57,843 nucleotides of DNA from Bacteroidetes bacterium HGW-Bacteroidetes-4 (GCA_002840905.1 PHDD01000022.1:1-57843), one strand, 5' to 3'. Counted from the stretch's first letter, positions 9,516 to 19,208 are shown. Numbers and translations: made by a program. The notes: generated by a model not told the origin, from the letters alone.

Positions 9516-10346
9516 ATGGAAGCCGGAAAACGAATAATTGTACCTTGGGATTTTACTGACAAGGCAGAAAATGCCCTTTCGCATGCAGTAAAAATGTCGA
9601 AAGTCCTTGATAATACCATCACTCTTTTACACATTGTAAAAAAAGAGAAAGATATTGAAGAAGGCCTCGACAGGTTGAAAGAAAAAGCTGCTCAAGCACA
9701 AGAGAAATATGGTATCCCTATCGATGCAATTGTAAAGGAAGGTACCATTTTTACCACCATTGGTGAATACACCAAAGAAAACGAAGACATTAATCTGGTT
9801 ATCATGGGAACCCATGGTATGAAAGGTATGCAAAAACTTACCGGGAGTTGGGCGCTAAAAGTTATCGTTAGTTCTTACGCTCCGTTTATTGTTGTTCAAG
9901 ATCCCCCAACCGAAAAAGTAAGCTACGATAAAATTGTTTTTCCCGTAAACTTTAAAAGCGAAAATCGCGAGAAACTAATTTGGGCTATTTATTTCGGAAA
10001 AATATTTAAAGCTAAAATTCATTTTGTAAAACAAGATGTAAGCGATCGCAGCCTGGAAAAAAAGGTAAATCAAAACCTTACCTTTGCCCGCAAATATATT
10101 AGCAAATACAACGTTGAATACGAAATAGCCACGGCTGAAAAGTCGTCGAATTTTGCTCAGGCAACCCTCAATTATGCCAAAGAAATTGAAGCCGATTTAA
10201 TGCTGATAATGACCACAAAAAACATTGGAACACTCGATTATGTGATGGGCGCCAGTGAACAGTTTATTATTGCAAACACCGCCCGAATCCCAGTTATGTG
10301 TGTAAATCCGCGAAAAGCACAGAACTTTTCTCTGGCCACCTTTTAA
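9516..10346 (+). CDS. Universal stress protein, two UspA domains in tandem
   Basis: Cytosolic protein of 276 residues made of two Usp domains. The first runs from about residue 5 to 140, starting RIIVPWDFTDKAENALSHAV, with a nucleotide-loop-like MGTHGMKGM...GSWA. The second runs from about 148 to 272, starting YDKIVFPVNF and ending in GASEQFIIANTARIPVMCV. Tandem Usp proteins of this kind are common in Bacteroidota and are linked to stress and energy limitation. It is a single-gene transcript between its own promoter and a two-way terminator. The specific ligand is not predictable. Confidence 0.92.
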   Translation: MEAGKRIIVPWDFTDKAENALSHAVKMSKVLDNTITLLHIVKKEKDIEEGLDRLKEKAAQAQEKYGIPIDAIVKEGTIFTTIGEYTKENEDINLVIMGTHGMKGMQKLTGSWALKVIVSSYAPFIVVQDPPTEKVSYDKIVFPVNFKSENREKLIWAIYFGKIFKAKIHFVKQDVSDRSLEKKVNQNLTFARKYISKYNVEYEIATAEKSSNFAQATLNYAKEIEADLMLIMTTKNIGTLDYVMGASEQFIIANTARIPVMCVNPRKAQNFSLATF

Positions 10347-10370
10347 ACGTTATCAGAATTTCATATAATA

Positions 10371-10400
10371 AAAAAAGTCGCATAATAATGCGGCTTTTTT
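10371..10400. terminator. Bidirectional terminator between usp and thiL
   Basis: AAAAAAGTCGCAT (10371-10383) pairs with ATGCGGCTTTTTT (10388-10400) apart from one G-U pair. A-tract and T-tract flank it, so it can stop transcription from both converging genes. Confidence 0.85.
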
Positions 10401-10428
10401 GTTTTATGATGCGTTAATTGCGTTCGTT

Positions 10429-11469
10429 TCAGGAATAGGCATTCCAGCCCTGTGCAGTAATTGCTGTTGAACCGCCGCTTTTTCCATAAAGCCTTACCTC
10501 CTGATCGGCAGGTACAATCTCCCCAATAACCTGTACGCCTTCAACCAGATTTATTTTTGTTAAATCATCAGGATTGATGGTAAACAACAACTCGTAATCT
10601 TCGCCGCCACTCAATGCCAGTAACGATGCATCCATATTAAGCTCCTCGGCAACATGCATGGTTTGTGCATCAATAGGTAAATCGGCATCCATAATTTTAG
10701 CTCCACAGTTCGATTGTTTGCAGATATGTAAAATTTCAGAAGACAAACCATCCGAAACATCAATCATTGATGTGGGTTTTATGGCTGCTTTTTTAAGGGC
10801 TTCAACAATGTCTTTCCGGGCTTCCGGTTTTAACTGGCGTTCCAAAACATAATCGTAAGCCGACATATCGGGCTGAGAGTTTGGGTTAACCTGATAAACC
10901 GCTTTCTCACGATTTAAAATCTGTAAGCCGGCATAAGCTGAGCCCAAATCGCCCGAAACACAAATCAAATCGCCGGGGTTGGCTCCATTGCGATAAACCG
11001 CTTGTCCTTTTTCCACTTCACCAATAGCCGTAATACTAATGGCTAAGCCGGTAACCGAACTGGTGGTATCGCCGCCAATTAAATCTACCTGGTAATGCTC
11101 GCAGGCTTTGTGGATTCCAGAATACAATAATTCAACTGCCTCTAACGAAAATTTACCCGACAACGCAATAGAAACGGTAATTTGTTTGGGAATGGCATTC
11201 ATGGCATATACATCCGACAGGTTTACCACAACCGCTTTGTACCCTAAATGTTTAAGCGGAGTATAAGTCAAATCAAAATGAATTCCTTCAACCAAAAGGT
11301 CGGTGGTAACCACCAGTTCCTTATCGGTATAATCGAGTACGGCGGCATCGTCGCCAACTCCTTTAACGGTTGATGCATGCTTTATTTTTATGTCTTTTGT
11401 TAATCGGTCAATTAAACCAAATTCGCCCAGTTCTTTTAGCTGGGTAAGTTTCTTGTTCGCTTCAGTCAT
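10429..11469 (-). CDS. thiL: Thiamine-monophosphate kinase
   Basis: Phosphorylates thiamine monophosphate to the active cofactor thiamine diphosphate, using ATP, in the cytosol. At 346 residues it has the family length. ThiL motifs are VKGVGDDAAVL near residue 37, VVTTDLLVEGIHFDL, VNLSDVYAMNAIPKQITVSI and IDVSDGLSSEI. It is a single gene. No TPP-riboswitch sequence was seen upstream, where only a -7-like box precedes it, then a tRNA gene on the same strand. Confidence 0.95.
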   Translation of the reverse strand: MTEANKKLTQLKELGEFGLIDRLTKDIKIKHASTVKGVGDDAAVLDYTDKELVVTTDLLVEGIHFDLTYTPLKHLGYKAVVVNLSDVYAMNAIPKQITVSIALSGKFSLEAVELLYSGIHKACEHYQVDLIGGDTTSSVTGLAISITAIGEVEKGQAVYRNGANPGDLICVSGDLGSAYAGLQILNREKAVYQVNPNSQPDMSAYDYVLERQLKPEARKDIVEALKKAAIKPTSMIDVSDGLSSEILHICKQSNCGAKIMDADLPIDAQTMHVAEELNMDASLLALSGGEDYELLFTINPDDLTKINLVEGVQVIGEIVPADQEVRLYGKSGGSTAITAQGWNAYS

Positions 11470-11485
11470 GCTTTAAATTTTTTGA

Positions 11486-11493
11486 CAAAGGTA
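11486..11493 (-). promoter_or_regulatory. Possible -7 box of thiL
   Basis: On the - strand this reads TACCTTTG, matching TAnnTTTG, about 20 nt before the thiL start. No well-spaced TTG partner was found, so the call is tentative. Confidence 0.35.
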
Positions 11494-11599
11494 ATACTTC
11501 AAAACAAATACATTGTCTTGAAATCTGTTGCAAAATAAAATTGGAGTTATTAATAGTATTCCCGATATTTAAACAATAAGTTTATTGGTGGGATAGTTG

Positions 11600-11674
11600 T
11601 GTTCCGCACTGGATTCGAACCAGTGACCCCTACCCTGTCAAGGTAATGCTCTAAACCAACTGAGCTAGCGGAAC
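11600..11674 (-). tRNA. tRNA-Val (anticodon GAC)
   Basis: A complete cloverleaf reads on the - strand. The acceptor arms GTTCCGC and GCGGAAC pair fully. The D arm is GCTC...GAGC, the anticodon loop TTGACAG lies between TTACC and GGTAG, and the T arm is ACTGG-TTCGAAT-CCAGT. The anticodon GAC is the complement of 11637-11639. The discriminator base is A (11600), and the 3' CCA is not encoded. It stands alone rather than in an array. Confidence 0.95.
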
Positions 11675-11680
11675 ATGATG

Positions 11681-11706
11681 CAAATATAAACATTGATCGC
11701 TTTCAA
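11681..11706 (-). promoter_or_regulatory. Probable promoter of tRNA-Val
   Basis: On the - strand this is TTG (11704-11706), a 15-nt spacer and TATATTTG (11681-11688). The box ends 6 nt before the mature tRNA 5' end. The -7 match is perfect; the spacer is slightly short. Confidence 0.5.
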
Positions 11707-11769
11707 TCGGCATTTAATAAAAAAAACACCCCTTTTTTCTTCAAAACAAAGAGATACTACTATACTGAC

Positions 11770-11800
11770 TTTGATTTTATTAGAGCAAACGCTATATTTG
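11770..11800 (+). promoter_or_regulatory. Promoter of ileS
   Basis: TTTG (11770-11773), a 19-nt spacer and TATATTTG (11793-11800) match the consensus exactly. The predicted leader is about 30 nt to the ATG at 11835. Confidence 0.75.
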
Positions 11801-11834
11801 TCGGTTCTAAAAATACAGATATAACTAATTCATA

Positions 11835-14800
11835 ATGAGTAGAAAATTTCCTGAATACAAGCAGCTTGACTTGTCGCTAATAAACAAAGAGGTGTTGAAA
11901 GAGTGGACCGACGACGACACGTTTCATAAAAGCATGAGTACCCGTGCCGGAAAAGAGACCTTTGTTTTCTTTGAAGGACCGCCATCGGCCAACGGCCAGC
12001 CGGGAATTCATCATGTGATGGCAAGAGCTATTAAAGATATTTTCTGCCGCTACAAAACCTTACAGGGCTATCTGGTAAAACGCAAAGCCGGATGGGACAC
12101 TCATGGATTACCTGTAGAACTTGGTGTTGAAAAAATGCTGGGTATTACCAAAGAAGCCATCGGTAAAACCATTACGGTGGCCGAGTACAACGATGCCTGC
12201 CGAAAAGAAGTAATGAAATACACCGATTTGTGGGAAGATTTAACCCGTAAAATGGGCTATTGGGTTAATATGGACGACCCATATATTACTTACGACAATC
12301 GCTACATTGAGTCGCTGTGGAGCCTGCTAAAAAAGCTTTACGACAAAGGACTGCTTTATAAAGGATACACCATTCAACCCTATTCGCCTGCTGCAGGAAC
12401 CGGTCTTTCAACTCATGAGTTAAACCAGCCGGGCTGTTACAAAGATGTAAAAGATACTACCGCAACGGTACAGTTTACCGTTGTTCGCAATGAAAAAAGC
12501 GAGTCGCTTTTCGATGGCGATGAAAAACTCTCTTTCATGGCCTGGACCACCACACCCTGGACGCTGCCATCGAATACCGCGCTGGCTGTTGGCCCGAACA
12601 TTCGTTATGTAAAAGTTAAAACTTACAATCCATATACCGGTGAACCAACTTCAGTAATTTTGGCTAAAGATTTGGTAAACAACTACTTCAATCCAAAAAA
12701 CGCGGAGCTGGATTTAGAAAGCTATACCGCCGGTGATAAAAATATTCCTTTTAAGCTTGTGGCCGAGTACAAAGGAGCCGATTTGGCGGGCATTACCTAC
12801 GAGCAGTTAATTCCCTGGATTAAGCCCATGGGCGAAGCTTTCCGCGTAATAACCGGCGATTTTGTAACCACCGAAGACGGTACCGGAATTGTTCATATTG
12901 CCCCCACTTTTGGTGCCGACGACGACCGCGTGGCAAAAACTGCCGGCATTGCTCCGCTTTTGTTAATCGACAAAGAGGGAACCCGACGCCCCATGGTCGA
13001 TTTAACCGGAAAGTTTTACAACCTTGAAGATTTAGATGCCGATTTTGTGTCCAACTATGTCAATGTTGAAAGCTATTCAGAATTCGCCGGTCGCTTTGTA
13101 AAGAACGCTTACGACGAAAGCTTAACCGACGAAGATGCTTCGCTTGATGTAGATTTATCGGTAATGCTTAAAAAAGAAAACAAAGCCTTTAAAGTAGAAA
13201 AACACATTCACAATTATCCACATTGTTGGCGTACCGATAAACCCGTACTATACTATCCGCTCGATAGTTGGTTTATTAAAACCACCGCAATTAAGGATCG
13301 TATGATTGAACTAAATAAACCCATAAACTGGAAACCTAAAAGTACCGGAGAAGGGCGTTTTGGAAAATGGCTCGAAAACCTGGTAGATTGGAACCTGAGT
13401 CGCTCGCGCTATTGGGGAACACCCCTCCCTATTTGGATGAGCGAAGATGGCAGCGAGCAAAAATGCATCGGTTCAACCGAAGAGTTGATGAATGAAATTG
13501 AAAAAGCCATTGCTGCCGGATTTATGGACAAAAATCCTTACGCCGGTTTTAAAGTGGGCGAATTCAATAAAGAAAATTACGACAAAATCGATTTGCACCG
13601 CCCTTACGTTGATGATATTGTACTGGTATCAGAAAGTGGTCAAAAAATGTTCCGTGAAAAAGATCTGATTGATGTTTGGTTTGACTCGGGAGCCATGCCT
13701 TATGCCCAATGGCACTGGCCTTTTGAACATGCCGATGATTTTAACCAACTGTATCCAGCCGATTTTATTGCCGAAGGTGTTGATCAAACCCGCGGTTGGT
13801 TTTTTACCTTGCACGCCATATCGACCATGATTTCAGATAATGTGGCCTTCAAAAACATCATATCTAACGGATTGGTGCTCGATAAAAACGGAAATAAAAT
13901 GAGCAAGCGCCTGGGTAATGCGGTTGATCCTTTCGAAACAATCGAAAAGCACGGCTCCGATCCTTTGCGCTGGTACATGATTACCAATGCACAACCCTGG
14001 GATAACCTTAAATTCGATATGGATGGCGTGGACGAAGTAAAACGCAAATTCTTTGGAACGCTGTACAATACTTACGGATTCTTTGCCCTGTATGCCAATG
14101 TCGATGGTTTCAAATATCAGGAAGCTGAGATTCCTTTGAATGAACGCCCCGAGATTGATCGTTGGGTAGTATCGCTTTTGAACTCGCTGATTATTGAGGT
14201 AAAAGAGGCCTATGAAAACTACGAACCAACCCGCGCCGGACGCGCCATTCAAAACTTTGTCATCGACAACCTGAGCAATTGGTACGTGCGTCTAAACCGA
14301 AAACGCTTTTGGGGTGGTGAATACAACAACGATAAAATTGCTGCATACCAAACACTCTATTCCTGTTTGGAAACCGTTGCCATTTTGGCTGCTCCCATTG
14401 CACCTTTTTATACCGACCGTTTATTCAAAGATTTAAGCGCAGCTACCGGTCGAAACGAGGGAATGTCGGTCCATTTAAGCACCTTCCCGGTGGAAAACAA
14501 ACAGGCCGTCGATAAAGATTTGGAAGACCGCATGAATATGGCACAACGCATTTCGTCGATGGTGCTTGGCTTACGCCGAAAAGTAAATTTAAAAGTGCGT
14601 CAACCTTTAAATAAAATTATGGTTCCGGTTTTAAACAACAAAACCGCACTTCAGATTGATGCCGTAAAAGATATTATTCTTAGCGAAGTAAACATCAAAG
14701 AAATTGAATACCTGGATGATACTTCGGGAATATTGGTAAAAAAAATAAAACCCAATTTTAAAACCCTTGGCCCAAAATACGGCAAAATCATGAAGCAGAT

Positions 14801-15266
14801 TGCTGCTGTAATTGGTCAAATGCAACAGGCCGACATTAGTAAGCTGGAACGCGAAAACCAATTTGAATTTGATCTTGACGGACAAAAAGTGCTTATAAAC
14901 AACGAAGATGTTGAGATTCTGTCGGAAGATATCCCCGGCTGGCTGGTTGCCAACGAGGGTCCATTAACCGTAGCCCTCGACATTACAGTTACAAATGAAT
15001 TACGAAATGAGGGAATAGCCCGTGAATTCATTAACCGGATTCAAAACCTCCGAAAAGAAAGTGGTTTTGAAGTAACCGACAAAATAAGCATCAAAATAGC
15101 TAAACACGAGGCTATTAATGACGCAGTAACAGAACACAAAAACTATATTGGAGCACAAACCCTGGCGCGTTCTATTGAATTGGTAGCGGTTCTGGAACAA
15201 AAGACAGCTAAACTCGTAGAACTGGATGACGACGTGATTACCAATATCCTGATAGAAAAGGTTTAA
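11835..15266 (+). CDS. ileS: Isoleucyl-tRNA synthetase
   Basis: Class I aminoacyl-tRNA synthetase that charges tRNA-Ile. It has 1143 residues, longer than the roughly 940 of the E. coli type, and resembles the eukaryotic-like group. The HIGH motif appears as PGIHH (residues 56-60) and the KMSKS loop as KMSKR (688-692). The editing domain lies between them (WTTTPWTLPSNTALAVGP near 238). The C-terminal anticodon-binding and extra domains run from about 780. No C-terminal Cys zinc cluster of the E. coli type is visible. Forms of this group are generally mupirocin-insensitive (family knowledge). It has its own promoter. Confidence 0.97.
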   Translation: MSRKFPEYKQLDLSLINKEVLKEWTDDDTFHKSMSTRAGKETFVFFEGPPSANGQPGIHHVMARAIKDIFCRYKTLQGYLVKRKAGWDTHGLPVELGVEKMLGITKEAIGKTITVAEYNDACRKEVMKYTDLWEDLTRKMGYWVNMDDPYITYDNRYIESLWSLLKKLYDKGLLYKGYTIQPYSPAAGTGLSTHELNQPGCYKDVKDTTATVQFTVVRNEKSESLFDGDEKLSFMAWTTTPWTLPSNTALAVGPNIRYVKVKTYNPYTGEPTSVILAKDLVNNYFNPKNAELDLESYTAGDKNIPFKLVAEYKGADLAGITYEQLIPWIKPMGEAFRVITGDFVTTEDGTGIVHIAPTFGADDDRVAKTAGIAPLLLIDKEGTRRPMVDLTGKFYNLEDLDADFVSNYVNVESYSEFAGRFVKNAYDESLTDEDASLDVDLSVMLKKENKAFKVEKHIHNYPHCWRTDKPVLYYPLDSWFIKTTAIKDRMIELNKPINWKPKSTGEGRFGKWLENLVDWNLSRSRYWGTPLPIWMSEDGSEQKCIGSTEELMNEIEKAIAAGFMDKNPYAGFKVGEFNKENYDKIDLHRPYVDDIVLVSESGQKMFREKDLIDVWFDSGAMPYAQWHWPFEHADDFNQLYPADFIAEGVDQTRGWFFTLHAISTMISDNVAFKNIISNGLVLDKNGNKMSKRLGNAVDPFETIEKHGSDPLRWYMITNAQPWDNLKFDMDGVDEVKRKFFGTLYNTYGFFALYANVDGFKYQEAEIPLNERPEIDRWVVSLLNSLIIEVKEAYENYEPTRAGRAIQNFVIDNLSNWYVRLNRKRFWGGEYNNDKIAAYQTLYSCLETVAILAAPIAPFYTDRLFKDLSAATGRNEGMSVHLSTFPVENKQAVDKDLEDRMNMAQRISSMVLGLRRKVNLKVRQPLNKIMVPVLNNKTALQIDAVKDIILSEVNIKEIEYLDDTSGILVKKIKPNFKTLGPKYGKIMKQIAAVIGQMQQADISKLERENQFEFDLDGQKVLINNEDVEILSEDIPGWLVANEGPLTVALDITVTNELRNEGIAREFINRIQNLRKESGFEVTDKISIKIAKHEAINDAVTEHKNYIGAQTLARSIELVAVLEQKTAKLVELDDDVITNILIEKV

Positions 15267-15353
15267 TTGTTAATAACTAATTGGTAAAATAGCGCACAAC
15301 GGGAGTTTTGATATGCTTTTTTTATTATTTTAGGTTCCTTAAAAAATAGAGCT

Positions 15354-15740
15354 ATGGCAGACGAGAAAACAAAAACCAGATATTCGGATGAAGAGCTTGC
15401 AGAATTCAAGCAACTGATTCTTGACAAGCTCGATAAAGCACAAAAAGATTATGATATTCTGAAAAGTGCTTTGTCACATTCCGACGGCAACGACACGCTT
15501 GACACCTCGCCTACCTTTAAGGTGTTGGAAGAAGGCGCTATGGTGCTTTCGCGCGAAGAAACAGGAAAACTGGCTCAAAGGCAACAAAAGTTTATTCAGC
15601 ATTTAAAAGCTGCGCTTATTCGCATCGAAAACAAAACCTATGGGATTTGCCGTGAAACCGGAACACTTATAGCAAAAGAGCGCTTACGTGCAGTACCTCA
15701 CGCTACCTTAAGCATCGATGCCAAAAACAATCAAAAATAA
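15354..15740 (+). CDS. DksA/TraR-family regulator with a degenerate zinc finger
   Basis: RNA-polymerase-binding protein of 128 residues. It has the coiled-coil hairpin of DksA-like proteins (about residues 8-95) and a C-terminal region ending in YGICRETGTLIAKERLRAVP. Only one of the four zinc-ligand Cys of E. coli DksA remains; the others are replaced by Thr, His-Ala or Thr positions. Degenerate fingers are common in Bacteroidota members. It probably modulates promoters with or without ppGpp (inference). It lies between ileS and lspA, with a strong terminator just after it. Confidence 0.85.
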   Translation: MADEKTKTRYSDEELAEFKQLILDKLDKAQKDYDILKSALSHSDGNDTLDTSPTFKVLEEGAMVLSREETGKLAQRQQKFIQHLKAALIRIENKTYGICRETGTLIAKERLRAVPHATLSIDAKNNQK

Positions 15741-15760
15741 ATAATTGAAACCTGCTTTTT

Positions 15761-15792
15761 AAAAGAGGGAATTTATTGATTCCCTCTTTTTC
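15761..15792 (+). terminator. Intrinsic terminator between the dksA-like gene and lspA
   Basis: AAAAGAGGGAAT (15761-15772) pairs perfectly with ATTCCCTCTTTT (15779-15790), with a 6-nt loop and a T-tract. It starts 20 nt after the upstream stop. An in-frame TTG at 15776 lies in the loop, so it is an unlikely start for lspA. Confidence 0.88.
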
Positions 15793-15811
15793 CATTAAAA
15801 AAAACACATCT

Positions 15812-16420
15812 ATGACCCGGGGACGTCTCGTAATTTTAATCATCTTTCTAATTTTGCTGGCTGATCAGGTGCTGAAATTCTGGATAAAAACCAACATGAT
15901 GCTCGGTCAGGAATACCGGATAGCCGGTGATTGGTTTATCATTCACTTTACCGAAAACAACGGAATGGCTTTTGGTTTTGAGTTTGCCGGAAAAATTGGA
16001 AAATACTTTCTAAGCATCTTCCGAATTGTTGCCGTTACATTTATCAGTATATACCTGGCCCGATTAATAAAAAAAGAAGTTCCTCTTGGTTTTTTAATTT
16101 CAGTAGCACTGATTTTGGCCGGAGCTTCTGGCAATATCATTGATAGTGCTTTTTATGGACTTCTTTTTGAACACAGCAGCTATCAGGTATCACAATTTAT
16201 GCCCAATGGTGGTGGATACGCCGGATTTCTGCAGGGGCGTGTGGTCGACATGTTTTATTTTCCAATTATTGAAGGACACTGGCCTTCATGGTCTCCCATA
16301 AAACCCACAGAATCATTTATCTTCTTCCGCCCGGTTTTTAATATTGCCGATTCTGCCATTTCGGTGGGTATGATGTTAATTTTGTTTTTTTACAGAAAAG
16401 TGCTTCAAAAAGAACTTTAA
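15812..16420 (+). CDS. lspA: Lipoprotein signal peptidase
   Basis: Inner-membrane aspartyl protease (signal peptidase II) that cleaves prolipoproteins before the lipidated Cys. It has about 202 residues. Four membrane helices are visible, starting with GRLVILIIFLILLADQVLK. The conserved first box is FTENNGMAFGFEF. The catalytic Asp residues lie in SGNIIDSAFYG and in the FNIADSAISVG box near the C-terminus. The form is longer than the E. coli protein because of an extra stretch before the last helices, usual in Bacteroidota. The window encodes many lipobox proteins that would be its substrates. ATG 15812 is chosen over the TTG inside the terminator. Confidence 0.95.
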   Translation: MTRGRLVILIIFLILLADQVLKFWIKTNMMLGQEYRIAGDWFIIHFTENNGMAFGFEFAGKIGKYFLSIFRIVAVTFISIYLARLIKKEVPLGFLISVALILAGASGNIIDSAFYGLLFEHSSYQVSQFMPNGGGYAGFLQGRVVDMFYFPIIEGHWPSWSPIKPTESFIFFRPVFNIADSAISVGMMLILFFYRKVLQKEL

Positions 16421-16451
16421 TTTTTTTGCTTTGAGCAACACCAAACAGGGG

Positions 16452-17777
16452 ATGCAATGGGATAAATTATTAACCCCCATGCGATATGGAAAAGAGGAGC
16501 TTCCAAACAGGGAACTCAATCTTTTACGCTCTGAATTTCAGCGCGATTACGATCGCCTAATTTTTTCTTCTCCTTTTCGGCGATTACAAAATAAAACCCA
16601 GGTATTTCCCTTGCCTGGAAGCGTTTTTGTTCACAACCGATTAACCCACAGCCTTGAAGTAGCCTGCGTAGGCCGTTCATTGGGAAACACCATTGCGGCA
16701 TCGCTTGCAAAACATCACGCAAACAACCCCTTTATTAATGAAATTGGCTCAATTGTGGCAACCGCAAGTTTGGCTCACGATTTAGGAAATCCACCCTTTG
16801 GACACGCTGGGGAAAAAGCCATCTCCGAATTTTTTGTTTCGGGAAAAGGTCTGTTTTTAAAACCGCGGGTAAATGAGCATCAATGGGCCGACCTCACAAA
16901 TTTTGAAGGAAACGCTAACGCGCTTCGACTTTTAACCCACAAGTTTAACGGCCGCCGTGCCGGTGGTTATGTGCTTACTTATGCCACTTTAGCCAGCATG
17001 TTAAAATATCCGTTTAACGCCTTACAGCGAAACCGCAAAAACAAATACGGTTATTTTGATTCCGAAACAGAAACCTTTTTGTCGATTGTTAAACAAACCG
17101 GTCTTATAAGCTTGTCGGAGAGCGAGCTGGTTTATGCCCGTCACCCTTTGGTGTATCTTGTCGAAGCCGCCGATGATATTTCGTACCAAATAATGGATAT
17201 TGAAGATGCACACAAATTAGGCATTCTTTCGACCAACAAAACCACCGATTTATTAATGACTTTTTTTGATAAAGAAAAACAAGCCGCGTTTTGGAGCAAA
17301 AAAGAACAAATCTATCGGGAAGTGACCGACAAAAATGAGCAGGTCGCTTTTCTAAGAGCGTCAGTAATAAATCATCTGATAAGTACCATCGCTCAAATTT
17401 TTCTGAAAAACGAAAAAACCATACTAAATGGTGAGTTTTCAGGATCTCTGGTCGATTATTTAAGTGGTACGGAAAATCTGGCAATGGAAACGTGCAAAGA
17501 GGTTGCCTGGAAAAAAATATACAGCCATCGGTCGGTTATTGAAGTTGAAATTACCGGTTACAACGTTATTAATACCCTGCTCGAAGAGTTTACTCAGGCT
17601 ATGTTTCATAATAGTGACGACTATTCAAAAAAATTGCTTTCTTTGATGCCGGTTCAATACCGTGAAGAACACCAATGCGAATATGAAAAAATCCGTTCGA
17701 CCCTCGATTTTATTTCGGGTATGACTGATTTGTATGCACTGGATTTGTATAAATTGATAAAAGGAATTGGGCTTTAA
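16452..17777 (+). CDS. dgt: Deoxyguanosinetriphosphate triphosphohydrolase-like protein
   Basis: HD-domain hydrolase that cleaves dGTP (or other dNTPs) to the nucleoside plus triphosphate, affecting dNTP pools. The start MQWDKLLTPMRYG matches the family N-terminus; a TTG at 16431 is an alternative. The metal site is seen in RLTHSLEVACVGR and in SLAHDLGNPPFGHAGE, with further residues in VEAADDISYQIMDIED. At about 441 residues it is family length. It follows lspA after 31 bp and is probably co-transcribed. The preferred nucleotide cannot be read from sequence. Confidence 0.93.
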   Translation: MQWDKLLTPMRYGKEELPNRELNLLRSEFQRDYDRLIFSSPFRRLQNKTQVFPLPGSVFVHNRLTHSLEVACVGRSLGNTIAASLAKHHANNPFINEIGSIVATASLAHDLGNPPFGHAGEKAISEFFVSGKGLFLKPRVNEHQWADLTNFEGNANALRLLTHKFNGRRAGGYVLTYATLASMLKYPFNALQRNRKNKYGYFDSETETFLSIVKQTGLISLSESELVYARHPLVYLVEAADDISYQIMDIEDAHKLGILSTNKTTDLLMTFFDKEKQAAFWSKKEQIYREVTDKNEQVAFLRASVINHLISTIAQIFLKNEKTILNGEFSGSLVDYLSGTENLAMETCKEVAWKKIYSHRSVIEVEITGYNVINTLLEEFTQAMFHNSDDYSKKLLSLMPVQYREEHQCEYEKIRSTLDFISGMTDLYALDLYKLIKGIGL

Positions 17778-17825
17778 AATCAAAAAGCCAATTAATAAAA
17801 CCGCAACCAAAACTTAAAAACATTT

Positions 17826-19208
17826 ATGATGCAGCAAAAAATAAAATCCGGTAAGATTTTTGTAACCGGCTTTTTTCTATTTCTCGGTTTGTTTTCTTGC
17901 AAAACAAATACCCCCGAATTAAAAGATAAAGCCGGCGCATTAATTCAGGCAGATAATCTTTACACCAACCAGACGTCAGACAACGATAGCCTGGTAAATT
18001 ATTCGATTTACCTACCCTCGGGTTATAATGGCAAAGTTGCATTACCTGTGGTATTTTTTTTCGACCCAAAAGGAAATGGAACACTGCCGTTAAGCAACTA
18101 TAAGGAATTAGCTAACAAGTTTGGGTATATTCTGGTTGGAAGCAACCTCATTAAAAACGGGTTGCCTGCAACATATACCTCCGCTTTATTCGAAGCGCTA
18201 TTAAATGAAGTGCGTTCCCGTTTTTTAATCGACGAGAAACGGATGTTTACATCGGGGTTTTCGGGCGGAGCCAAATTAGCCATCCTTTTTGCCCAGCAAT
18301 ATCCCGAAATTATTGGAGTGGCCGCTTGTGGCGCCAGTTTGCCCTTGATGTCGAATCACGAACCCACTTATTATTATGTGGGAATTGTTGGCGATAAGGA
18401 TTTTAATTATTTGGAATCGTACCAGACATTTTCGGTGTTCGACCAAAAAGGCTATGATTATACTTCGGTAGTATTCAATGGCGACCACAAATGGCCTCCT
18501 CTGGCTAGTTTTGAATCCGCCTTTACCGGATTCGAAATCTATTCGATAAAAACCGAAAGAACATCAAAAAACGATGCCTGGCTTAATAAACTATGGAACC
18601 AGATGCAAGACAGCATTCTGGCTCAGGAAAATCGGGGTGATTATTTTTCGCAACAACAAACATTGCGCCAGGCTTTGCGCTGGTTTTATGGTTTAAAAAG
18701 CATTAAAGATTTGCGCCAACAGGAAATTAGGGTACAAAATCACCCTGATTTCATTAATCGTGTTAATAAAAAACAACGCCTGATAAAAAAGGAAGTCAGC
18801 TTAAGAAGTGAATTTATCCGAGCCATTGAACAACGCGATTTAGATTGGTGGCGCTCCGAAGTGGAAAACATCCGCAAAACAATAACAAACGAAGACCTTG
18901 AGGTTGCTCTGGTAAGTGAGCGTTTGTTGAACTACATTAGTATGGCAAGTTACATGCTGACCAAAACCGATTTAGACGACGGCAAACTGGATGAAGCTTA
19001 CAAAAAAATTCAGATATACCAGATGGTTGATCCCGAAAACCCTGATGCATACCTGATGGCTGCCCGTTATTTTATGCTAATGGAAGATACAGAAGCCATG
19101 GGTGCTAATTTTGATAAAGCCAAAATGCTTGGTTTTACTTATTTTGAAACGTATAAAAAAGAAAGCTCCTGGCGATTGCTAATAGAAGCTGCTGAGAAGA
19201 GCCGGTAA
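17826..19208 (+). CDS. Lipoprotein with alpha/beta-hydrolase (esterase-like) domain and TPR-like tail
   Basis: Exported lipoprotein of 460 residues with lipobox GLFSC (Cys25). The hydrolase domain spans about residues 55-240. Ser146 in SGFSGG is the likely nucleophile, Asp190 or Asp192 in VGDKDF the acid, and His221 in NGDHKW the base, so the triad looks intact. It resembles PHB-depolymerase/feruloyl-esterase-type hydrolases. The C-terminal 200 residues are helical and TPR-like (KLDEAYKKIQIYQMVDPENP). The substrate is unknown. It ends at a two-way terminator shared with the converging phosphohexomutase gene. Confidence 0.8.
   Translation: MMQQKIKSGKIFVTGFFLFLGLFSCKTNTPELKDKAGALIQADNLYTNQTSDNDSLVNYSIYLPSGYNGKVALPVVFFFDPKGNGTLPLSNYKELANKFGYILVGSNLIKNGLPATYTSALFEALLNEVRSRFLIDEKRMFTSGFSGGAKLAILFAQQYPEIIGVAACGASLPLMSNHEPTYYYVGIVGDKDFNYLESYQTFSVFDQKGYDYTSVVFNGDHKWPPLASFESAFTGFEIYSIKTERTSKNDAWLNKLWNQMQDSILAQENRGDYFSQQQTLRQALRWFYGLKSIKDLRQQEIRVQNHPDFINRVNKKQRLIKKEVSLRSEFIRAIEQRDLDWWRSEVENIRKTITNEDLEVALVSERLLNYISMASYMLTKTDLDDGKLDEAYKKIQIYQMVDPENPDAYLMAARYFMLMEDTEAMGANFDKAKMLGFTYFETYKKESSWRLLIEAAEKSR

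Noticed and set aside
11470-11599. TPP riboswitch before thiL, or FMN riboswitch before ribE
   Set aside because: No riboswitch-like conserved segments were recognised in either leader. The gaps hold a tRNA, promoter boxes or short AT-rich sequence.
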